A DNA stretch of 35,154 nt from Bacillota bacterium (GTDB lineage: Bacteria > Bacillota > Syntrophomonadia > Syntrophomonadales > Syntrophomonadaceae): assembly GCA_023395515.1 (NCBI GenBank), contig JAEWZB010000063.1:1-35154 (forward strand), in the 5' to 3' direction. The notes beneath the pieces are model-generated. The model was not told the origin of the DNA. It ran no database searches and worked only from the letters and a program-made list of their open reading frames with translations. The position numbers and the translations under genes are program-made. Shown piece by piece: positions 25,829-31,791 of the stretch (positions are counted from its first letter, which is position 1; every line of letters begins with the position of its first letter).

Positions 25829-26098
25829 ATGGCTCAAACAACGCTCAACGTCCGCATTGATGAATCGGTAAAGCAGCAATTCGATGCTTTTTGCAGCGAT
25901 GTGGGTATGAATGCTTCCGTGGCAGTCAATCTGTTTGTCAAAGCAGTACTTCGTGAACGCCGCATTCCATTTGAAATCGTCGCCAGTGACGATCCATTTT
26001 ATTCACAGGCTAATCAAGAAAGGCTCAAACGGGCCCTTGAACAGCTTAACGCTGGTAAGGGAACCATCCATGAATTGATTGAGGTAGAAGATGATTAA
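25829..26098 (+). CDS. RelB/DinJ family antitoxin
   Basis: 89 residues from ATG 25829, eight bases after AAAGGAG. The N-terminus (TTLNVRIDESVKQQFDAFCSDVGMNASVAVNLFVKAVLRERRIPFEI) is a ribbon-helix-helix DNA-binding domain of the RelB/DinJ type, and the acidic C-terminus (LNAGKGTIHELIEVEDD) is the toxin-wrapping part. It should dimerise on its own promoter and neutralise the YoeB toxin encoded downstream with an eight-base overlap. Base composition is higher in GC than the flanking genes, in keeping with recent acquisition. Confidence 0.94.
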   Translation: MAQTTLNVRIDESVKQQFDAFCSDVGMNASVAVNLFVKAVLRERRIPFEIVASDDPFYSQANQERLKRALEQLNAGKGTIHELIEVEDD

Positions 26099-26354
26099 GG
26101 TGTGGTCCGACGAAGCGTGGGAGGATTACCTTTACTGGCAGACCCAGGACAAAAAAACGCTGAAGCGAATCAACAAACTGCTACAGGATATTGAACGGAA
26201 CGGTCATGTAGGCATCGGAAAAGCCGAACCGCTCAAACATGAGTATCAGGGCTGCTGGAGCAGGCGTATCGACGAGGTAAACCGCCTGATTTACCGTATT
26301 GAAGAAAACCGGTTGGAAATACTCCAATGTCGGTCGCATTACGATGACAAGTGA
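26091..26354 (+). CDS. yoeB: Txe/YoeB family mRNA interferase toxin
   Basis: 87 residues. The catalytic residues known in E. coli YoeB fall at the same numbers here: Glu46 (KAEPLKH), Arg65 (VNRLIYRI) and His83 with Tyr84 (CRSHY). The signature GIGKAEPLKHEYQGCWSRRID is complete. YoeB binds the ribosomal A site and cleaves mRNA, lowering translation under stress when the antitoxin is degraded. The partner is a DinJ-type antitoxin where E. coli uses YefM, a swap that is common in Firmicutes. Nothing suggests inactivation. Confidence 0.96.
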   Translation: MIKVWSDEAWEDYLYWQTQDKKTLKRINKLLQDIERNGHVGIGKAEPLKHEYQGCWSRRIDEVNRLIYRIEENRLEILQCRSHYDDK

Positions 26355-26366
26355 AGCAGTGGATTA

Positions 26367-26861
26367 TCAACCCAACCTATAATAATGGGGAATAATATCC
26401 TGATAAGTTCCGTCTTTCATGAGAAAACCTGCCGGAATAACACCCAGCTGGACAAAACCCAACTTTTTATATAAACGGATAGCTGTAATATTAGTTTTTA
26501 CCACTGCATTAAACTGCAATATTCTAAAACCTAGCTCCCGCGCTTGGGCTATAGAATGTAAAACCAATATTTCGCCGATTCTTTTACCTCTCTCATCACT
26601 TTTTACTGCATAGCTGGCATTAGAGATATGACCACATCTACCTACATTATTGGGATGTAAGATATACAGTCCCACCATTTTACCAGTCTCCTGCTCCCAG
26701 GCTACCCCGGTAAAAGATTGGCCGGCAAAAAAGTCGTAGCCGCTTTTTTCATCTAAAATTTCCATCTGGGGAAAAGAAATACCTTCTTCCACAATTTCGT
26801 TCCAAATGGCAATCATAGTGGGAATATCTTGCTGGGTAAACTCTCTGACGGTAATACTCAT
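26367..26861 (-). CDS. GNAT family N-acetyltransferase
   Basis: 164 residues, ATG 26861 after GGAGAAGATT. It has the GNAT fold: an N-terminal REFTQQDIPTMIAIWNEIVEEG, the acetyl-CoA-binding motif A (SDERGKRIGEILVLHSIAQARELGFRILQF, with the R-G-x-R/K-I-G loop) and motif B (NITAIRLYKKLGFVQLGVIPAGFLMKDGTYQD). The last part resembles the phosphinothricin/PhnO-like branch that acetylates small amines. The substrate is unknown. It lies between the toxin gene (converging, 12 bases apart) and rsfS. Confidence 0.9.
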   Translation of the reverse strand: MSITVREFTQQDIPTMIAIWNEIVEEGISFPQMEILDEKSGYDFFAGQSFTGVAWEQETGKMVGLYILHPNNVGRCGHISNASYAVKSDERGKRIGEILVLHSIAQARELGFRILQFNAVVKTNITAIRLYKKLGFVQLGVIPAGFLMKDGTYQDIIPHYYRLG

Positions 26862-26914
26862 AATCTTCTCCTTAGCTTTTATTCAATTTGCCTATCAATT
26901 ATAAAGCGGAACTA

Positions 26915-26945
26915 AAGGCAGACAGCAAAATGTGCCGCCTGCCTT
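26915..26945 (-). terminator. Possible terminator after rsfS
   Basis: AAGGCAG (26915-26921) and CTGCCTT (26939-26945) form a 7-bp stem around a 17-base loop, 40 bases past the rsfS stop. The minus-strand tail is TTAGTT, so the U-tract is weak. Confidence 0.4.
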
Positions 26946-26984
26946 CACTAAAACTTAGTTCAGTTGGTATCTATATGTCCAGAT

Positions 26985-27335
26985 TTAGTCTTGCTTTACC
27001 AAGACTTCCACTGCGTCACCCCATAATTGCTCTAGTCCATAAAATTCCCGTTCTTCTTGTCTGAATACGTGCACCAGAACTGAACCATAATCTAAGATAA
27101 CCCAGACTCCTTCTTTATGCCCGTCTCTGCGCAAAGGCATAATTTCATGTTCGGCCAGCTTTTCTTCAATGGCATTTATAATGCTTTGTACCTGAATAAA
27201 GCTTCTTCCACTAGCTATAACAAAATAATCTGCAATTATGGTCTGTTCATGAACATCTAATACTACGATATTATTAGCCTTTTCTTCTAAAGATGCTTCC
27301 ACTGCCAGTTGTACTATTTGGTTAATATCACTCAA
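26985..27335 (-). CDS. rsfS: Ribosome silencing factor RsfS
   Basis: 116 residues from TTG 27335, with AGGAGG about ten bases upstream. It is the Iojap/RsfS fold: DIVVLDVHEQTIIADYFVIASG, RSFIQVQSIINAIEEKL, and the terminal WVILDYGSVLVHVFRQEEREFYGLEQLWGDA, which is the family signature. RsfS binds ribosomal protein L14 (uL14) on the 50S subunit and blocks subunit joining when nutrients are low. Last gene of the nadD-yqeK-rsfS operon, three bases after yqeK. leuS, often the next gene in Clostridia, is here displaced and inverted. Confidence 0.96.
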   Translation of the reverse strand: MSDINQIVQLAVEASLEEKANNIVVLDVHEQTIIADYFVIASGRSFIQVQSIINAIEEKLAEHEIMPLRRDGHKEGVWVILDYGSVLVHVFRQEEREFYGLEQLWGDAVEVLVKQD

Positions 27336-27338
27336 TCA

Positions 27339-27926
27339 CTAACAACCTCCTAAAATTCCCGAATTTATTTTAAGAAACATATTTCTGACTGCAATAGTTT
27401 GGGGATGGAGAAGCCGGCCTTTTTCTATACAATACTTTATGGTTGATTCTAGTCCAAATAACATGGCTTCGTCAAGATTTCTGCCTGCTAAGCACTGCAA
27501 TCTTTCCTGGCCCGGATAATCACGGCCCGGCTCAATCATATCAGCTAAAAAAATTATTTTATCCAAATCACTCATATTTTCATCCCCCAGAGTATGAAAG
27601 GCTATGGCATTTAGTATCTCCGGTTCTTTAACCAGGTTTTCTTGGCTTAATAAAAAAGCTCCTACTTTAGCATGTAAGATGTCAGGTATTAGATACTCAA
27701 TATCATCATCTATAAGCCGGTTTTCTACGGCTATTTTCAAAAGTACATCTCCCGATAAACCTTTGGCATAATCATGAAGCAATCCGGCTATATAAGCAAA
27801 TTCTTCATTCACTTTAAATTGCCGGGCCAGCTCTTTAGCCACATCAGCCACATTACAGGAATGTTTATATCTGGCGGGTGTTAATTTCGATTTTATTAGT
27901 TGATCAGCTTGATCAGCTTTTATCAT
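27339..27926 (-). CDS. yqeK: YqeK, HD-domain diadenosine tetraphosphatase
   Basis: 195 residues from ATG 27926, preceded at six bases by GGAG; this start overlaps the nadD end by 14 bases and gives the usual short N-terminus (the open frame extends to 27968). HD-domain metal ligands are in place: RYKHSCNVADVA (first His), GLLHDYAKGL (HD), HAKVGAFLL, and FHTLGD; the final Asp lies in IIFLADMIEPGRDYPG. YqeK proteins symmetrically hydrolyse Ap4A to ADP using two metals. The position between nadD and rsfS is the standard one in Firmicutes. Confidence 0.95.
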   Translation of the reverse strand: MIKADQADQLIKSKLTPARYKHSCNVADVAKELARQFKVNEEFAYIAGLLHDYAKGLSGDVLLKIAVENRLIDDDIEYLIPDILHAKVGAFLLSQENLVKEPEILNAIAFHTLGDENMSDLDKIIFLADMIEPGRDYPGQERLQCLAGRNLDEAMLFGLESTIKYCIEKGRLLHPQTIAVRNMFLKINSGILGGC

Positions 27927-28533
27927 ATACTTCTCCATATATATTATTATCATAAATATAGTTTTCAACTGCTGCCGGGACTAAATATTTTATAGATTTA
28001 CCTTGACGTAATCTTTGACGGATCAGGCTGGAGGATATCTCTACCCCGGGAATTTCTAAATAAATAACTTTATTCTCAATGGACCGGGGTAATTTATTAT
28101 AGATAGAGTCATCCGGCTCTATTTTATAGCCGGGTCTGGTGGCAACTACAAAAGTAGCTAACTCAATAAGAACTTCTACATCTTTCCAAGTATCTAACTG
28201 GAGCAAAGCATCCAGGCCCATAATGAAAAATAACTGGGCCTGCGGGTAAAGCTGCCGGAAATGTTTAAGGGTATCAACGGTATATGAGTTGCCACTTCTT
28301 CGTATCTCCAGATCGGAAAGAATAAATCCCGCATTATTCCTAATAGCCAGGCTTACCATGTTAAAGCGGTAATTTTTGTCTGACACTTCATTAACATCTT
28401 TATGAGGGGGCTCTGCAGCCGGTATAAAAATCACTTGCTCCAGGTTTAATGCATCTTTGGCCCATTGGGCAGCTATTAAATGTCCAAAATGGATAGGATC
28501 AAAAGTTCCGCCTATAATCCCTACTTTATTCAC
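27913..28533 (-). CDS. nadD: Nicotinate-nucleotide adenylyltransferase
   Basis: 206 residues from GTG 28533 with AGGTGAT upstream. The nucleotidyltransferase signature GGTFDPIHFGH (residues 8-18) and the C-terminal ISSTxIR-like motif (EISSSLIRQRLRQGKSIKYLVP) are intact. NadD joins nicotinate mononucleotide and ATP to give deamido-NAD, in NAD biosynthesis. The central FFIMGLDALLQLDTWKD and FVVATRPGY are also as expected. First gene of the nadD-yqeK-rsfS transcript in this window; obgE and yhbY, common upstream partners, are absent here. Confidence 0.96.
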   Translation of the reverse strand: MNKVGIIGGTFDPIHFGHLIAAQWAKDALNLEQVIFIPAAEPPHKDVNEVSDKNYRFNMVSLAIRNNAGFILSDLEIRRSGNSYTVDTLKHFRQLYPQAQLFFIMGLDALLQLDTWKDVEVLIELATFVVATRPGYKIEPDDSIYNKLPRSIENKVIYLEIPGVEISSSLIRQRLRQGKSIKYLVPAAVENYIYDNNIYGEVYDKS

Positions 28534-28667
28534 CGCTCTATCACCTGTTTATCCAATCTTTTAGGTAAATAATACCGATTTTAACGGCTAAATGCAAATA
28601 TCAGCTATCATAAGCTTTTACTCTTTTCCTTATGACCTAAAACCCCTATACTTATAAAGTAAGACTT

Positions 28668-28765
28668 GATTCAGATGGAGCTCCATCTGAATCTTAGTCG
28701 CACGGATCCGGGACTTAGCTGCCCTTGGGCACCCGCCGCCTATAGAGGCGGGGGTCTTAGGGCAG
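28668..28765. repeat. Palindrome plus nested hairpins (structured intergenic element)
   Basis: A perfect 26-bp palindrome (28668-28693; half GATTCAGATGGAG) is followed by CTGCCCT (28719-28725) pairing with AGGGCAG (28759-28765), which encloses CCGCCT-ATAG-AGGCGG (28736-28751). TTAGTC followed by CGGAT occurs on both sides (28694 and 28768), like a short direct repeat. The element is GC-rich inside an AT-rich gap (28534-28807) between divergent nadD and the next gene. Similar-looking intergenic elements occur, from memory, in other Clostridia, possibly related to transposon ends; I could not verify this. Confidence 0.6.
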
Positions 28766-28807
28766 ATTAGTCATCGGATAAAAAGGTTAAAACTATGCGA
28801 GGCAGCT

Positions 28808-29428
28808 ATGCAAAAAGAAATATCAATAACTTTCTATAATCAGGGTTTAAGAAGCTATATAGAAGTAGATTTATGCAATGAATGTCCCCGGCAGGATGAT
28901 AAAGGCTGCTGTGGATTTTATGCTCCGGTTTTTTACCCGGCCGATTTTGCGTATTTACTTAGTAATAAACCTGAATTAGTGGAATATATTTTAAATTTAT
29001 CTGATATTACGGTTTTAGATTCTTCAGTTACGGTCAATAACAGTATAGATGGGACCAGTTATAAATGTCAGTTCCATACTAATGATAAAGGCTGCTTGCT
29101 TGACCAAAATTTACGGGAATCTATTTGCCGCCATTTTGTTTGCCCCGGCATTAATTGGGGCGCCGAAGAGCAACTAAAGAATTGGCAGCAGTTTTTTGAC
29201 TTATTATCAGATTATGAAATAGAACTTAATAATACTATTGCTGATAAATTGCGGGCCAAAGGGTTAAGCTTACGTCAGGTGGAAACCAGGGATACATACT
29301 TTAAGGAGCTTATGCAGCTATTTCAGGAGCAAACTAAAAGCCTGCCGGGCTTTTTTAATAAGTTTCCTCGCCAGGAAACTTTTAAACTGACTAGAAATCT
29401 TAATTTTGGCAGGGAATGGCCACTATAA
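28808..29428 (+). CDS. YkgJ-like cysteine cluster (Zn/Fe-chelating) protein
   Basis: 206 residues, ATG 28808 after GAGG. The Cys pattern LCNECPRQDDKGCCGF near residue 22-37, then KCQFHTNDKGCLLDQNLRESICRHFVCPG near 85-115, follows the CxxC...CC...C...C...CRxFxC layout of the YkgJ/UPF0153 family, thought to bind zinc or iron. The spacing is longer than in the standard family, so it is a divergent member. A helical C-terminal half (about 120-200) has no known motif. No biochemical function is established. It precedes cysteine synthase by 22 bases on the same strand, so co-transcription is likely. Confidence 0.8.
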   Translation: MQKEISITFYNQGLRSYIEVDLCNECPRQDDKGCCGFYAPVFYPADFAYLLSNKPELVEYILNLSDITVLDSSVTVNNSIDGTSYKCQFHTNDKGCLLDQNLRESICRHFVCPGINWGAEEQLKNWQQFFDLLSDYEIELNNTIADKLRAKGLSLRQVETRDTYFKELMQLFQEQTKSLPGFFNKFPRQETFKLTRNLNFGREWPL

Positions 29429-29450
29429 AATACAGGGGGGGTTGTTAATA

Positions 29451-30485
29451 ATGAATTGGGGTAGTAACCAACATATTTACGATAATGTGTTGGAAGCAGT
29501 AGGTAAGACTCCTATGATTAGACTGAATAAAATTGGGGCCGGCCTGAATGCGGACATTTGTATTAAGCTGGAATATGCCAATCCCAGTGGCAGCCTTAAA
29601 GATCGCGTAGTTCACGCTATTGTAGAAAAAGCGGAACAAAGGGGCGACCTTAAAGAAGGTATGATACTTTTAGAAGGCACTACTGGTAATACAGGCATTG
29701 CTACTGCTATGGTGGGAGCCGCTAAGGGATATCGGGTAATTATAGTTATGCCTGAAGGAATGAGTGAAGAACGGAAGAAAACTATCCGGGCTTATGGAGC
29801 TGAATTAGTATTAACCCCGGGTGCAGAAACTGATGTAGATTTAGTTTTAGAAGAAGTTTATAAAATTAAAGAAAAATACGGAGACCAGGTTTTTGAGGTA
29901 GGGCAATTTTATAGAAATGAAAATCTGGCTGCCCATTTAGATAACACTGCCCCGGAAATCTGGGCACAAACCCAGGGTAATATCGATGTGTTTATTATGT
30001 GTCAAGGTACCGGCGGCACAGTTACCGGGACAGCTAAGTATTTAAAGGAGAAAAATCCTAACATAAAAATATATATATCCGAACCCGAGGATTCCCCTAT
30101 ATTAGCCCGGGGTAAAATTGGCCAGCATAAGGTTCAGGGTATAGCTGATGGCTTAATTCCTGAAATACTGGATTTACAGTATGTTGATGGTATAGTTCTG
30201 GTCAGTTCTGATGAATCTATTCAAATGGCCCGGCAAATTGCCCAAAAAGAAGGTATATTTTGCGGTATTTCCTCCGGCTGTAATGTAGCTGCCGCTAGAA
30301 AAGTAGCCTTAAAATACCCGGAAGTAAAATGTATAGTAACCATGGTAAATGATAATGGACTGCGCTACTTATCTACGGAACTATGCGGCTCTCCTGCCAC
30401 CAGGCAATTACTGGAAAGAGAATATTCCTTAAGTCAGGAAGATTTAGATAAGTTGGCTAAGTATAAGTTTGAGATAATTGAGTAG
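29451..30485 (+). CDS. PLP-dependent cysteine synthase (CysK/CBS-like)
   Basis: 344 residues from ATG 29451, after GGGGGGG; earlier in-frame codons overlap the upstream gene. The PLP lysine is Lys50 in NPSGSLKDR. The phosphate-binding GTGGTVTGT loop, EGTTGNTGIA (substrate loop) and FCGISSGCNVAAARKVA are intact. It resembles the fold-type II O-acetylserine sulfhydrylases and the catalytic core of cystathionine beta-synthase; the exact acyl donor (O-acetylserine or O-phosphoserine) cannot be read. It makes cysteine from activated serine and sulfide. No CBS-pair domain is attached. It converges on the MerR-type gene through a shared hairpin. Confidence 0.93.
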   Translation: MNWGSNQHIYDNVLEAVGKTPMIRLNKIGAGLNADICIKLEYANPSGSLKDRVVHAIVEKAEQRGDLKEGMILLEGTTGNTGIATAMVGAAKGYRVIIVMPEGMSEERKKTIRAYGAELVLTPGAETDVDLVLEEVYKIKEKYGDQVFEVGQFYRNENLAAHLDNTAPEIWAQTQGNIDVFIMCQGTGGTVTGTAKYLKEKNPNIKIYISEPEDSPILARGKIGQHKVQGIADGLIPEILDLQYVDGIVLVSSDESIQMARQIAQKEGIFCGISSGCNVAAARKVALKYPEVKCIVTMVNDNGLRYLSTELCGSPATRQLLEREYSLSQEDLDKLAKYKFEIIE

Positions 30486-30501
30486 TAATAAAGTAAATTT
30501 C

Positions 30502-30531
30502 ATTCAGTGGGAAATTCTGCTCCCACTGAAT
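30502..30531. terminator. Hairpin terminator between cysteine synthase and the MerR gene
   Basis: ATTCAGTGGGA (30502-30512) and TCCCACTGAAT (30521-30531) form an 11-bp perfect stem with an eight-base loop between converging genes. There is no strong T-run on either side, so efficiency is uncertain. Confidence 0.6.
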
Positions 30532-30551
30532 AGAAATCCTGCCTTTACCCA

Positions 30552-31352
30552 TCACTCCTGCTTTACGGGAATCACGATCTGCACAATGTTATCATCGAAA
30601 GCCGCGTCAAAATCCCCCTGTAAATATATCTCGCGAGGATAGCCGCACACCTTATATCCGTTGCCCAAGATGTGTTCCTTTAACCTTTCATAGGCATCGT
30701 AACTATTTTCATAAGCTCCCCGATACACCAGCGACAGTGCCCGGCATTCGGGATAAATCACCGCATCTAAGGGAGCTTGGGCTGGGTCGATAGAAATGCA
30801 GATCCGCATGGGAATGTTCTCAGTCTTGAAAAAATCATCTGCCATCACATCCTCGGGGAACTCGCAAAAATGATAGGCGGCCACCGCAAAGGGAATCCCC
30901 CGGGTGCTGCAATTTCCGTAAGCAGTAGCACAAGCAGCTATAGCATCCTCTACACCGGAGGCAACATATTCGGTGCGCAGACAGACTGCTTCCGGCAGAG
31001 TTATCTCCTCAATCCGGTATTCTTTATGCTTAACTGTACGCATCTTCATTTCAGTAATCATAAAATCAAGCCGCCGCTTTTGTTCCTCAAGGACGGCAAC
31101 CTGATTTTCCGCTGTCAGCTCACCATTTAGATAGCGGCCAATTTCAGGCAAAGACATACCGACCCTCCGCAGCTCCAAAATGCTCTGGATACGTGCAATT
31201 ACCATAATGTCATAGTAGCGATAGCCCGAATTATCATCCACCAGCGCCGGTACTACCAGCCCCAAATCTTCATAATTTAAAATCATTTTGCGAGTGATTC
31301 CGCACAGCACCGCCACCTGGCCAATCTGAAATAAGTTCTCATATTTCTTCAT
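30552..31352 (-). CDS. MerR family regulator with GyrI-like effector domain
   Basis: 266 residues, ATG 31352 after GGGGGGAGAG. Residues about 8-75 are the MerR winged helix (FQIGQVAVLCGITRKMILNYEDLGLVVPA...GYRYYD; IARIQSILELRRVGMSLPEIGRYL). A coiled-coil linker (about 80-108) precedes a GyrI/BmrR-like ligand-binding domain (about 112-265; ITLPEAVCLRTEY, YRGAYENSYDAYERLKEHILGNGYKVCGYPREIY). BmrR-type proteins bind hydrophobic cations and activate exporter genes by untwisting a 19-bp-spaced promoter. The target here is unknown; the divergent zinc-ribbon gene is the nearest candidate. Confidence 0.93.
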   Translation of the reverse strand: MKKYENLFQIGQVAVLCGITRKMILNYEDLGLVVPALVDDNSGYRYYDIMVIARIQSILELRRVGMSLPEIGRYLNGELTAENQVAVLEEQKRRLDFMITEMKMRTVKHKEYRIEEITLPEAVCLRTEYVASGVEDAIAACATAYGNCSTRGIPFAVAAYHFCEFPEDVMADDFFKTENIPMRICISIDPAQAPLDAVIYPECRALSLVYRGAYENSYDAYERLKEHILGNGYKVCGYPREIYLQGDFDAAFDDNIVQIVIPVKQE

Positions 31353-31382
31353 AACTTCTCTCCCCCCAATAGCAAAAAACCA

Positions 31383-31413
31383 TTGACCCGCCCATCCATG
31401 TACGGTGTAGGCT
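31383..31413 (+). promoter_or_regulatory. Possible MerR-type promoter in the divergent gap
   Basis: TTGACC (31383-31388) and TAGGCT (31408-31413) are 19 bp apart, the long spacer favoured by MerR activators, in the gap shared with the MerR gene. The -10 match is poor, and the dyad in the spacer is imperfect. Confidence 0.35.
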
Positions 31414-31456
31414 TAGTATAGCATCATGTATTAAAAAATAGAATGGGAGGGAAAAA

Positions 31457-31735
31457 GTGAAAATCAGCTTTTATGAGCATTGCGTAGCGACCGGGCGGGA
31501 ATGGCTCTTACAGCAATGGGATCAGGAAAAAAACCGGGAATTAACTCCGCATAATACCGGTAAGACCAGCAGCTTACACATTTGGTGGAAATGTGAGCAG
31601 TGCGGACATTCGTGGCAGACTATGGCCGTTTCCCGTTCCCAAGGAACCGGATGTCCGGCATGCTATCGCCGTAAAATGGAAGAAAAACGGCAAAGCCGGA
31701 TTAATGCGCGTGCCAGGCCGCGTATCAGAGACTGA
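31457..31735 (+). CDS. Small zinc-ribbon/treble-clef protein (DUF4379-like)
   Basis: 92 residues from GTG 31457 after GGGAGGG. It contains one copy of the treble-clef repeat: LLQQWDQEKNRELTP, HIWWKCEQCGHSWQTMAVSRSQGTGCPACYRRK, with CxxC...CxxC zinc ligands and the WxC...H.W pattern. In larger proteins this repeat occurs in tandem and is often linked to nucleases or phage/mobile functions; here only one repeat is present, with a basic, Arg-rich tail (RINARARPRIRD). DNA or RNA binding is inferred. It is isolated between the MerR gene and the SLH-FecR gene. Confidence 0.8.
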   Translation: MKISFYEHCVATGREWLLQQWDQEKNRELTPHNTGKTSSLHIWWKCEQCGHSWQTMAVSRSQGTGCPACYRRKMEEKRQSRINARARPRIRD

Positions 31736-31791
31736 CAATAAGTGTAGTTTAAAGTGATATAGAAGAATATTAGCAGGAAGAAGATGATGAA

